Of a DNA stretch of 64,000 nt, positions 1 to 10,146 are shown piece after piece. A program made the position numbers and the translations under genes. The first letter of the stretch is position 1, and every line of letters starts with the position of its first letter. The DNA is from Enoplosus armatus (taxonomy: Eukaryota; Chordata; Actinopteri; Centrarchiformes; Enoplosidae), in assembly GCF_043641665.1 (NCBI RefSeq), contig NC_092195.1, positions 20,060,774 to 20,124,773 of the forward strand, given 5' to 3'. Under the pieces are notes generated by a model. It did no database searches. It worked only from the letters and a program-made list of their open reading frames with translations, and had not been told where the DNA came from.

Positions 1-295
1 GCGACACGTAGAAACTTCTGTGGTGGCTGTAACTGCTGAACTCTTCTGGCTTGTTTGGTTATCAGACCCAGTTCTGCTTTGCATACAGCAGCAGAGGAGC
101 CAGTATTTTCATATAAGATACATAATTCTACATGAAACACTAAAAGGAGGAACACTGCGCTGTTCTTTTGTACCTGCTTTTGGGAAACAAATGATTTTAG
201 GTATTAAAACAGCATATGAGGATTAAGAGGAGCACATTATGCATTAATGCAGCAATTACTAAAACAAAACAAAACCTTCCTGCCTGTTGGAACTG

Positions 296-3200
296 ATGAA
301 AATGGGAGGGAACAATGGATCGGCTCTGCTGGAGGAACAACAGGAAACATCAACAGACAAAGGTAATTCATTTTTCTTTTTTTTTCTTTTCTAGAGTCAC
401 ATGTATACTTCTAAACCTGTTTAAATGTTTATCATTTTAAGGCACATATTCATTTTTATTTCTATAGAATCAGCAAATTACAGGCTTTTCACTTTACACA
501 GAGATCAAGTGCATTGAGCGTTTGCAATTTCTGTGTTTTATATTTAATGCTGTTTTGCTTTAAAACCAATGGACTGGTCTGTCTGCGTAAAAGTGGGTTT
601 TAGAAGAATACTGTTCTGCTGTTATAATTCTGCTTATTCCCAGTGATGTCTGGCCCTGCAGATAGTTTCAGCTTTATTTGCTGACGCTTTGAGGAGTGTC
701 ATTTCCCCTACAATTAATCTGAATTTTATTAGTTGTATTTAAAGCATCAAACTGACAGTTGAAACTCATCATAAATGTTTCTTTCTAGAAACAATATCCC
801 AGCTACGTCTGTTAATGTACAAACCTTGCTGCGGGGGGGCGGCTGAAGTCCCAGCAGCACTTCAGCAAATAAAACCGAAACTATCCGCATGGCTGGACTC
901 CTTCAGAGGTGAGTAATGAAATATAATCTGTTAGTTTATCATGTCCACCTGCAGAATCTCATGCAACCCAACATAACAGTCCTGCAGAACAACAAGCTAA
1001 TCAATATGATTGTATGTATATCAGAATCACTTTTCAATATAATGCAGCATTGACTGACCCTTTATGTGTTACATTCAGTGTGTTAAGTGTTGTTGTTTTG
1101 CGTCTCTCAGGCTGGTTCAGTCAGTACAGACAGCTGGCTCATTACTTCTCTCTGCTCTGCTTTCTGCTCGTCATCGTCGCTCTGCTCCAGACTTTCTGCT
1201 GTGAGTACTTCATTTAATACTGACCCGTCAGTGGAAACAGGTGGCAAGGTTTCATTATTCTTGTACATTCTTGATATACAGTAAAACTCAATGAGCTATA
1301 CATATATGATGTGTTTATAGGAAGAGGTATTTTATGTCATTTATATTTTACACAATTTAGTGTATATATATAGTGAATAATAAAATATAATTCTGTAATG
1401 AAATGTATTCTATATGTTTTCTTATTGTCATGTGTTCCTCCATCTCTCAATACTTTCTGACTTCCCAGTTCTGTCTGTGGTTCTCAGCTCCAAGCCCATT
1501 GGTTCCTACCAAAGACGACGTCTTTAAAAACAGCTCCCAAATATATAGTTACGTTTTTTTCAATAATTTCCTAAAACAGCTGCTCACTGTAGTTTTTAGT
1601 TTCAGTCACTCAAACGGGAGGAAAGGCATTTGCTGGGGACTATTTTCAGTGGAGGATTAATACACATTTGGTGCTCCAGTGAGTATTTTGGCCAGCCAAG
1701 TCTAAATAAACGACTGTGTGTGTGTTCGTGGTAGTGAAGGAACACTCATTGAGGTGTGTTGAAGATACATCAGCCTTTGAGTTTCCACTTATTAGTAGGA
1801 TCACATCAACATTGTTGGTTTTGGTCTCTTCGTGGAATTCGTTGACAAAAAGGGGTCTTGAAACGAGCTAAAACGTCACAGCAGCCACGAACTGCTGTCT
1901 TCATCTTGGCATAAAAAAAAAATCCAGACTATTCTTTGCGTCGTGCCAGCAGCTGTCATTTTGTCGTCGCTCTTTTCACGTCTTATTTTAGACTGAATGT
2001 CTCCATTTGAAGGTTTACAGAGAAGATTAACTCTTTGTGTTCCTTCTGAATGGATTTCTCTTTCTTTTTTTTTACCTCTGTCAATCTGCCTTGTTTCCTC
2101 CCCGACACATCCTTTATTGTCCTGTATCCATGGAAACGGGCGACGGGACATTGTGTGTGTAATGTTCTGTCTTTCTGGTGCGTGTGTTTGATATCACAGT
2201 GGTTCAGATCACCTTAGTGTTCCAGTCACAGTCGACCCTGCAGGAAACCAAACTGAGAGATCTGACAAACAGACTGGAGAAGCTCAACCAGTCGTATCGG
2301 CTCCTGTTCTCCCAGTATCCTGCTCTGAACCAGTACTGCCCAGTCAGCAACTCCACCACCGGCGGTAAGCGCTGTGTGTGTGCACTCTTGGGGTCAGGGT
2401 TGATGAGGACCCGAGCTTTACACTTTGGGAGTGAGGACATTTTTGGAAAGTAAGGACATCTTGTCCGGTTAACCGCTGAGGTTGACCGCAGACTGGCCCA
2501 GAGGAGCTGCTCAGTGGCCATGAGACCAGACTTTGGTGATACAGCCAGACTCCCCTGAATAAATAAGAGTTTTTAAAAAGAAAAAACCTTTACATGATTT
2601 GATCCAACACAGTTTTGCACACAGATTTATGTTAGCGCTGTTGTTTGGCAATGTTGAATTGTCTGACATTTACATCAAAGATTTCATATCTGTAGACCTA
2701 TATTAACACTTTCTTGACAGTGGATCTCATCTGACTTCATGAACAACGTGTTTTAGCTCTTTTTCAGCTCATTGTTGACTTTCCAGTCATTCTGGAGAAT
2801 CGGGCGTGCGTCTGCAGAAAGAACTGTTTGACCCAGCAGCTCTGATTTGCATAGTGATTTGCAAAAGTACACAAACCACCAGCAGCTCTAGCATGACTGT
2901 GTCCGCTGTGCATTTGGATGGAGATGCAGTGGACATCAGGCCTTCATTGCACTGAACTATATATCTTCCCATTCACCTCAAAAATATAGTTTTTTGCAGA
3001 TTAATGCAACACTATACATAATATACAGCAGTTTCTTTTAATCAAACACACAAATTAACTCTAACATTTGGACTTGATGCATTATGATGTTTTACACTTT
3101 TAAATTTTCTTTAATACTTGGCATGAAACACTCATATTCACAGCTGAAAAACTCATTTCACTCCTGGAAATTGACCCACTCATGCATTTCTGTTGTGAAA

Positions 3201-3418
3201 AGGTCATTTGGAGCACGAAGCAGATTAAACACACTCCTCTCCTTTCTTTTTTTCCTCACTCAGAGAGAGCGTGCAGACCGTGTCCGGCTGGCTGGACGTC
3301 TCAAGGAGAGAAATGTTTCCTGTTCAGTCAGGACAGGGCCGACTGGATCAGCAGCCAGTACCGCTGCATGGCACTGGGGGGCGCTGTGGCCACAGTCAGG
3401 ACAGAGGAGGAGCAGGTG

Positions 3419-3463
<45 letters not shown>

Positions 3464-4018
3464 TGTGTCTGCTCTGTCCTTTCATTTTCTCATTTAATTA
3501 ATTCATTAAACGCCCTCTGATTAATTCTGATTTCATATTTCATTCATTAAGTTATTCTAAGTGTGTTTATAGCAGCTGTGACATCTTAGTATTTATGTGT
3601 CTGACATGGAGCTTCATTGATGATATATTCTGCATCTGTCCAGTTGTAAACATTTGAGATGCTTTCCCTGAAATATCAGCTGCAAGGACACACATTTCAA
3701 CGCACACACACCAAGTTAAGAATAGATTTAATACCTCTATGAAATATGGAGACGTCTGCGGGGAGTGGCCGCTGTCTGAGGTCATCTGAGGCTTTGTTTT
3801 ACTGTACATGTAAGTTAAGTTAAGGAGAAGAGAGAGATCAATGAAAACCTTTCTTGACATGTTGATGATATTTTCTGATTCATTTCTCAGGTGTTTCTGT
3901 GGAAAAAGGCCCAGAGTCTGAGTCAGGGAGACTCGTACTGGCTCGGCCTGAGGAGCAGCGGTGGTGGTGACGGGGGCTGGCAGTGGAGTGACGGCTCCCT
4001 GGTGGAGAAGGGACCAGA
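296..4018 (+). CDS. C-type lectin-like type II membrane receptor, 3' end missing
   Basis: Six exons join in phase: 296-362, 789-908, 1111-1200, 2200-2364, 3264-3415 and 3891-4018, giving 240 codons plus 2 nt. Order of parts: a cytoplasmic tail of about 65 residues; a membrane segment at about residues 72-92 (exon 3); a stalk rich in Leu, Gln and charged residues with a likely coiled coil and an N-glycosylation site (NST) in exon 4; then a C-type lectin domain from Cys151. The domain shows CPAGW, EKCFLFS, the WLGL motif (YWLGL) and WQWSDGS. The expected last exon, with EPN/WND-type ligand residues and the final two cysteines, was not found before cox6b1. The Met at 296 was chosen because its exon joins exon 2 in frame; the next Met is two codons on. 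Such receptors act at the surface of immune cells. The subfamily cannot be assigned. It is a truncated gene, a pseudogene or an assembly loss. Confidence 0.75.
1111..1200 (+). CDS. Lectin receptor exon 3: transmembrane segment
   Basis: The exon lies between ctctcag and gtgagt. It encodes an aromatic and basic lead-in (WFSQYRQLAHYF) and then a run of about 20 hydrophobic residues ending in TFC. There is no signal peptide upstream, so this is the signal anchor of a type II protein with the lectin domain outside the cell. Confidence 0.75.
3264..3415 (+). CDS. Lectin receptor exon 5: first part of the C-type lectin domain
   Basis: The acceptor is cctcactcag and the donor is CAG|gtgaac. The exon carries four cysteines, including the CxxCPxGW start and EKC, then the first helix (ADWISSQYRC) and the ALGGAVATVRTEEEQ strand typical of lectin-like receptors. 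The (CA)n run begins five bases after the donor. Confidence 0.75.
3421..3461 (+). repeat. (CA)n microsatellite
   Basis: About 20 uninterrupted CA units directly after the 5' splice site of lectin exon 5. Confidence 0.98.
3891..4018 (+). CDS. Lectin receptor exon 6: WLGL and WQWSDGS core
   Basis: The acceptor is catttctcag and the donor is GA|gtgagt, phase 2. It encodes the YWLGL motif and the glycine-rich loop leading to WQWSDGS, which are the core strands of the lectin fold. It ends at VEKGPE, just before the residues that normally bring EPN and WND motifs. A (GGA)n tract follows within 15 bases of the donor. Confidence 0.75.
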
Positions 4019-4030
4019 GTGAGTAATGAC

Positions 4031-4058
4031 AGGAGGAGGAGGAGGAGGAGGAGGAGGG
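4031..4058 (+). repeat. (GGA)n microsatellite
   Basis: About nine GGA units lie 12 bases after lectin exon 6. It is a short forerunner of the large purine tract 400 bases further on. Confidence 0.95.
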
Positions 4059-4456
4059 TTGAACAGGGACAAACGGGGGTGACGAGACACCAGATGCTGA
4101 CTTCTGTTCCTGCAGCTTGATGGTTTTGGTCACATGTCGCTGGTTCACCAGTGAGGACACACATGGATGGAAACTTGAAATGAGTGATTCCATGTGAAGA
4201 TATTAAAATGTATATGATCCCCTCAGTGAAATACACACACTACATACACAAGAGAGTTTTCTGTTCAGGATTAGGACAAACTTTCCTCATGAATAAAAAC
4301 TGGGAAAGCAGAGTTTAATAGCCTTGAAGGAAACATTACACAATGTGTTGGTGGTTCAGGCTGATCCTGAAAAGATTTTACTGTTAATTTCAGAAGGAGA
4401 GTTATCAGATGTGCTTTACTGTACTTAATCTCTAACCCTGAAGGATAGAGAGAAAG

Positions 4457-4970
4457 TATGAGAGGGGAGGGGAGGGGAGGAGAGGGGAGGGGAGGAGAGG
4501 GGAGGAGAGGGGAGGGGAGGAGAGGGGAGGAGAGGGGAGGGGAGGGGAGGGGAGGGGAGGAGGAGAGGGGAGGAGAGGAGAGGGGAGGAGAGGAGAGAGG
4601 AGAGGAGAGGGGAGGAGAGGGGAGGGGAGGGGAGGGGAGGGGAGGAGAGGAGAGGAGAGGGGAGGAGAGAGGAGAGGAGAGAGGAGAGGAGAGGGGAGGA
4701 GAGGAGAGGGGAGGAGAGGAGAGAGGAGAGGAGAGGGGAGGAGAGGGGAGGGGAGGGGAGGGGAGGGGAGGAGAGGAGAGGAGAGGGGAGGAGAGAGGAG
4801 AGGAGAGAGGAGAGGAGAGGGGAGGAGAGGGGAGGGGAGGGGAGGGGAGGAGGAGAGGGGAGGAGAGGAGAGGAGAGGAGAGGGGAGGAGAGGAGAGGAG
4901 AGAGGAGGAGAGGAGAGAGGAGAGGAGAGGAGAGGAGAGAGGAGGAGGAGAGGAGACAAGAAAGGAGGAG
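4457..4970 (+). repeat. Purine minisatellite, (GGGGA)/(GAGAG) units
   Basis: About 510 bases consist only of G and A on the plus strand, built from GGGGA and GAGAG words. A longer block appears at least twice: the segments near 4560-4660 and 4680-4780 share long identical stretches. All six frames read open because there are no pyrimidines, so the long Ser/Pro/Leu and Gly/Glu/Arg ORFs here are artefacts. Such tracts can form triplex or G-quadruplex structures and are often mis-assembled. Confidence 0.97.
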
Positions 4971-5084
4971 AGGAAAGGAAACAAAATTAATTACAAGGAA
5001 GCAAAACAAAATCAGATTAGAAGGAAGCAATTGAAGCAACTGCTATAAGCATTTATGTGCTGCTGATTTAAATGTATTAGCTGT

Positions 5085-5580
5085 TCTAATAATAAAATAC
5101 TTCTTTGTTTTATGTTTTTGTCGTTCACTTTCTGTCACATTGTTTTAGCTTCTTTTTTTCTTTTTTTGTAGCAGGAATCCAACTTCCCTGATCCTCGTAT
5201 CCTTGAAGCTCATTAATATTAAATTAATCCTTCAGGAAATTTGGCTTTCCACAACTCAAGTCCTGAATAATTACGTATTTGCATTTTAAAAAAGAAACAA
5301 TTACAATAATATTATCAGAGATACAGATAAACTTACTAAAACTTTTTTATAACATAAAAAAAAACAATATAAGGGGAGGGGGTGGGTGATATATGACGTT
5401 ACCACTTTACTCTGATTTTCTGTCTGAATTAACTTTAACGCTCAATATTTGAGCTTATACTCATTTTTTGAGTGTTTTTTGATTAAAATGTGTTGTATAA
5501 CCAGTGTGTATTAGCATTAGGCTACATTCATCACGTCGATGTGTTGTCTGTGGCTGCTGTCTCCAGGCTGCAGTTGTACC
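5085..5580. other. Intergenic spacer between the lectin gene and cox6b1
   Basis: AT-rich sequence without a supportable exon. An AATAAA-like signal (aataataaaatac) near 5090 could be the polyA site of the lectin gene, which would place its lost last exon before this point. No C-type lectin C-terminal motif was seen here on either strand. Confidence 0.5.
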
Positions 5581-5592
5581 TCCTCGGAGTGT

Positions 5593-5606
5593 CCAGCAGG
5601 TGGCGG
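5593..5606 (+). promoter_or_regulatory. Candidate CTCF core site
   Basis: The sequence CCAGCAGGTGGCGG matches the CTCF core CCASYAGRKGGCRS at every position. It lies about 125 bases before the end of the probable first exon of cox6b1. Only the sequence match is seen; occupancy is inference. Confidence 0.5.
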
Positions 5607-5639
5607 TGCTGCCTTTCCAAACATTACCTGAAGCGCCAT

Positions 5640-5729
5640 TTCAGTTTCCCGACATGCACTGCGAGTGAGCAGCCCTTCAGACCAAAGGACACCGAGGGTT
5701 GAGATTATACCGGAATTTCTCTCTCCAAG
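5640..5729 (+). other. cox6b1: Probable non-coding first exon of cox6b1
   Basis: A GC-richer stretch ends in a good donor (CTCCAAG|gtaaac) at 5729. The first coding exon begins after a matching acceptor (gtgcag) at 6446. A non-coding first exon is usual for this gene. The transcription start is not visible, so the left edge is approximate. Confidence 0.5.
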
Positions 5730-6463
5730 GTAAACTGTTTTTCTTAAGAATATTGTGCTCTCTGCTTCAGCAGCACGTTGTTAATAATTGCTTTTTAAAT
5801 GTATTAATATTAGTTATTTCTCTCTGGTAAACTGGTTAACCGTTAGTTGTGGCGTTAGCTCAGTTAAAACGCGTCCACTAACGTTAAATCGTTAGCAAAC
5901 GAGTGACAGCTGACCCGGCTTACCGTTAGTTTACCTTTATCTTTAAAGATTAACGTCAGGTACTTAACGTTTTTAATAACAGGTATTTTAGAACCAGCGT
6001 GAGTTTTATTCTTCACAAATAGCTAAGCAGTCGCTGTCATTGAATAATTACTGGGCTCATAGCTAACAGTAGCCAAACCTGCTTCATGTTCAATTTGACC
6101 GTTCCATTATCCGTTGCATGCGGACGTGATATGCCGAACTCCCTTTGGAAAAAGTGGTGATTTTTAATATTGCCTGTATTCTTGCTGAACGCACACCTCA
6201 GTGTAAGTATAATTGATGGTATCTCTCTAGTCAGCAGAAGTGATAAATTCGGCAGTGAACACGGTTACCAGGACCTGCTTAAACCTAGGAAATGATCAAG
6301 TTTAGCAAGTGGTGCTCGTTGCTATCCTCTGCGTTTTGGGGATAAAAATGTCCTCTCTTGTAATGCAGATCCATTGATCCTTTCTACTGTGTCTAGTCAG
6401 TGCGATCTCAGTTTAGAGTTACTAACATGCAGTTGGTCCTGTGCAGATATCCATCAGCTGAAG

Positions 6464-7916
6464 ATGTCTGACCACATCGAGGAGAAGATCAAGAACTACA
6501 GGACGGCTCCGTTTGACGCCCGTTTCCCCAACACCAACCAGACCCGCAACTGTTTCCAGAACTATCTGGGTAAACAAGACAGCCTGCTTCATTCACACAC
6601 TTCGCTGTCCTAGGACTTGTTCACAAAGTCTGGTCTTCAGGTTTCTTCATACATTATCTTTTATGTGCCGTTGTCATGTGTACTGAGCATTTCCAATTCC
6701 AAGAGATGAGGAGGCCGGGAACTACAGAGGGACCCAGATATTTTATCTTGGAGTATTTCTTTCTGCAGATTAATCTTAATTTAAAAGGTAACGTGTTAAG
6801 GCTCAGAAATGTAACAAAAGGCAGAAATCCTGCTGAACACGTACCCCATTTATTCAAGTAAGGATTGTCTTTATTGAAATCAAAGCTGTGTTGAGGCGCA
6901 CATGAAACACAATAAATTACACTTCCTGTTGTGTCAAAGGTCAGTATAATGTTTGATGTGCTGAAGAGGAATTGCTCTGTTAGTGTAGCAGCCAGCTGAA
7001 GAGGTGTTAGATTCCATTTCTGTCCAAATATATTTTTATTGTTTGCTTGTTGTTTTTATTTTTTGGGAGGACGATTATTTTCACAGCTGCATTTTAAAGT
7101 CCTGGTCGTGGCTGCATCTCAGCCTTATTTCAAGCTTGACAATCGGCCACACTGTCAGCCTCCTTTAGGACGGTTTGTTCACTCATCTTCAGTATTGATC
7201 ACTGCTGCTCCTTGACTGATTTTCAAAGTAAAAGCAGCTATAGACAGTGCTTCGTGAAACTCAGCAACACTCTACACACAGAGACGAAATTGAATTCTGA
7301 AAAAGTCATGATTGCAACTGAACGTATGTCATTAATTTGAATACTTTTGTCCTCAAAACTGCTAAGAAATTGTAATGAGTTTCTTTTATAATTGAATGAA
7401 TATTTGTTAATATATATTAATGGCTCACTCTGATCAGTAGCATGTCAGGGATCACTGCTGGCTGTTTCTGTTCCTGCTCTGACAGCTCTTCTTTCTCTCT
7501 GTGGTCTCAGATTTCCACAGATGTAACAAAGCTCTGTCTGCCAAAGACCAGGACACAGCCCCCTGCGATTGGTACCAGAGGGTCTACAAGAGCCTCTGCC
7601 CCATCAGCTGGGTAAGTCATGTTGATACCGGGGACCTACATAGATCGCATGAAATAACTCTGAAGACGGAATAACTTTCCTTTTTTTTCACGTCACGTCG
7701 TCACTAAAGACATCAGGAACCTAAGCCTAACCTAATGTATCATCTGTCTGTAGAAATCTTAGTTACGTTATGTCAGGTATTATTTTCCAGTTTTTACCGT
7801 AAGCATGATATCTTGGTCCTTTTTGTTTTAGTTTCTTTCTTGTCTCTTTCTGTCTCCTGCAGGTTCAGAAATGGGACGAGCAGGTGGAGGCTGGAAATTT
7901 CCCTGGAAAGATCTGA
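6464..7916 (+). CDS. cox6b1: Cytochrome c oxidase subunit 6B1
   Basis: Three coding exons, 6464-6569, 7511-7611 and 7863-7916, give 86 codons, the same length as human COX6B1. This nuclear-encoded subunit sits on the intermembrane-space face of cytochrome c oxidase and helps join the two monomers of the dimer. The twin-cysteine helix pair is intact: Cys30 to Cys40 (C-x9-C) and Cys54 to Cys65 (C-x10-C), the form recognised by the Mia40 import route. Conserved family words are [41 protein letters not shown] and the C-terminal FPGKI. The ATG at 6464 matches the family start. It lies between the lectin gene and slc2a3 on the same strand; no functional link is implied. Confidence 0.96.
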
Positions 7917-8000
7917 ACGGACAGGTTCCAGCTCTCTATACCTGTCTCCATCTTAGTTTCTTAATGTCAAGCATCTGCTTTTTCTGTACAAAAGCAACTA

Positions 8001-8006
8001 AATAAA
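8001..8006 (+). terminator. cox6b1: PolyA signal of cox6b1
   Basis: AATAAA 85 bases after the stop codon, in an AT-rich 3' UTR. Confidence 0.8.
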
Positions 8007-8029
8007 TTATATAATGTTACTGTGAACCC

Positions 8030-8950
8030 TGTTGTAGTTGTCCTGCTTTATACTTGATATTGCTTCCCTGCTCAATCTAGTGTGGACGACTACCCTGGAC
8101 ATCGACATCATCATGTCTGTTAGAAACATGAGATAGAGCTTCAGGAACTTTCTTTTGTGAGTCAAAGCAATGTACCACTCAATAGTCCCCAGAGTCTCCG
8201 CAGCGTGGTTAAATGGTCAGATATTAAATATCAATTTGTTGTTTTTAATCAGCAAATAGTTAAGACCAGTTTTATTTGCATCGGCAGCCTAACCAGAAGT
8301 TTAAACCGTAAAGTAGGAGAGTGTGAAAATTAATGAAGTAATGTCTTGAGATTACGAGATTTCACACATTTTGTGGTTTATGTCCAAAAATATATGAGAT
8401 GGATGAAGCAAAATAAATGAATAATTAAAAATCAAGTGAATTTTACTTAAGTAGCCTAAAATCACAGTTACGTCAGAGGGCTTCACAATACAACAACACA
8501 GGAAACCCTCTGTGCTTAAACTGTCCGTCTTCATGAAGAACAATTCATGAGATGGGTGTCGCACATACAGAGTAGACAGAAGTAAAACTAGTAAAAGTAC
8601 AATATGGAGCGACAGAATGGTTCTATTATAAATACATCAAATAAAATACATTAAGTCAAAGTGTTTGGGAGTGAAGAAACAGTTTCTTAAAACAAAAGAA
8701 ACAGTTGCTGCGCGACCTCAAAACTAGGACACCACTTACACAAGAGTAGAAGTTCATCACAAATTCCATTTAGTAGCTGCTCTGCAGCTTTAGGTCATCT
8801 GGCATGGTCTTCATCAGCAGATGAACGCAGCAGCACTGTAGTTGAGTCTGAAGCTGCTGAGAAACAGTTTGATGAAACTGAGTTTTAAACTCATTCTGGC
8901 AGAACTGAATTTACTGCATAATGATTTTCACACAGACCTGCATGCTGCGC
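8030..8950. other. Spacer between cox6b1 and the slc2a3 promoter
   Basis: AT-rich DNA with only short ORFs and no splice-flanked exon or family match on either strand. Confidence 0.5.
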
Positions 8951-8989
8951 AGTCAGCTGACTGTTATTGTCTCAGAGTCACACGCAAAC

Positions 8990-9700
8990 CATCAGACTGG
9001 TTGAACCGCAGTGTGTGCGGGATCTGACACCGGACACATCCGGTTTTATTTCGCATTGATGTGAACAGTCGCCTCGTGCGGTCACAAACTACCATTGTGT
9101 GCGAATACAGAAGATCATCTCTACAGCTGGAGCTTCCGCTGAGCCGCACCGCGTCACCCGCCGCCTCACTAACGCGCCGCGCTGCAGCAGCATCCGCAGC
9201 ATCAGCATCACTCACCCGGCGGCTGCTGTCAAGGTCGCCAACGAGAGGCATCATGGGAAGGCGAGGGGGACACCAGAGCGAGGGGGGGGGTCACAATCAT
9301 CCCCTCACGACCCTCAGGAACCCTTCCGCGCATGCGCCCACGCTTTCGTCAACTGATCTGACCAACTAACCGAATAAAGGCTGTAACCATAATAGGACAC
9401 GGACGCCGCCTCGCCTCACGGGATGCGGTGATGATGCACAAGAGTCACGGATTTCTGCACGTAAAAACGGAGGGGCGGGGCGACGTCACGGCCTCCCAGC
9501 ATTCCAGCTTTTCATAGGTTGATGGAGTAGACGAAAAGAAATAATAAAAACAACTGCGTGCGGTTACGTGCGGTTCTCCTCGCAGCTCCTGCATCAGCCG
9601 AATTACAAGAGGAAAGGAGGGGGGCACTGCTGCTGTAAACCGGCTGCTGCAGCCCACCGAGGGGTTCCTTTGTCCGGCCCGGAAGTCACGACAGGTGAGG
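8990..9700 (+). promoter_or_regulatory. slc2a3: CpG-rich promoter region of slc2a3
   Basis: CpG density rises sharply compared with flanks. The block ends in a probable non-coding exon with the donor CGACAG|gtgagg at 9694. There is no TATA box at an obvious position. Short ORFs here (for example 9061-9369) read GC-rich sequence and resemble no protein family. Confidence 0.6.
9556..9570 (+). promoter_or_regulatory. slc2a3: Paired hypoxia-response-like cores
   Basis: GCGTGCGGTT is followed at once by ACGTGCGGTT, so two RCGTG cores stand 10 bases apart on the same helix face. RCGTG is the HIF core, and mammalian GLUT3 is a known hypoxia-responsive gene. Function here is inference from position and motif. 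Confidence 0.4.
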
Positions 9701-9800
9701 GTCAGTTTATTGTCCGGGTTGTGTTGGATTTGGGGTCTTTTTTTGGACGAGCCGGGGCGTGACAACCCCCCCGCTCGCGCCACTTTGACACATAGACCGA

Positions 9801-9840
9801 TGTTAACGGCTGTTACCGGCTGTTACCGGCTGTTAACGGT
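9801..9840 (+). repeat. Four tandem 10-bp units in the slc2a3 5' region
   Basis: Four units of TGTTAMCGGY, with TGTTAACGG at both ends and TGTTACCGG in the middle. The period is exactly one helical turn. The outer units contain TAACGG, which fits the MYB core. It lies inside the probable first intron of the 5' UTR. Confidence 0.9.
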
Positions 9841-10015
9841 CTCCATCGATGTCATGTCCGGTAAAGCTTCACTTATTCCGTCAAATGCACGAAGTCGGTT
9901 ATTAGTGATCGGTTTCCTGATGGGATGGGGGGGGGGGTAAGCGCTCGTGTCCTTCCTGGCAGAGCAGGCTGGTACCACGGACAGCGCCTTATGAGGTTTG
10001 CTCCTTTTCCTGCAG

Positions 10016-10146
10016 CTGTCAGCGCCGGCGGGCGGGTCCTGCATCGCGTTTAACCACCACCTGAAGATCTCCCCCTCTGCACCCTCCAGTTGGAGTACAA
10101 TTTGCTCGGCGATCGTCCAGCTAGATTTCAGAAGATGGAAGGGCAG
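10016..10146 (+). CDS. slc2a3: slc2a3 first coding exon (5' UTR plus MEGQ), GC donor
   Basis: The acceptor is cttttcctgcag at 10015. The ATG at 10135 opens MEGQ, and the exon stops at CAG|gcaagt, a GC donor with otherwise perfect consensus. It joins in phase 0 to exon 2, giving [12 protein letters not shown], the usual short N-terminus of GLUT3. A four-residue coding exon 1 mirrors the mammalian gene, where exon 1 also codes only a few residues. Confidence 0.65.

Noticed and set aside
3567..4236. Minus-strand ORFs of 208 and 118 codons
   Set aside because: They overlap lectin exon 6 and the GGA repeat in antisense; no family resemblance.
4271..5048. Several long ORFs of Ser/Pro/Leu and Gly/Glu/Arg on both strands
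   Set aside because: They read the pure purine tract, where no stop codon can occur; no gene signals.
5160..5210. Possible last lectin exon after tttttttgtag
   Set aside because: The following sequence carries no WND, EPN or Cys pattern and soon meets stops in the needed phase.
9061..9783. ORFs in the slc2a3 CpG-rich region
   Set aside because: No resemblance to a protein family and they cross a strong splice donor at 9694.
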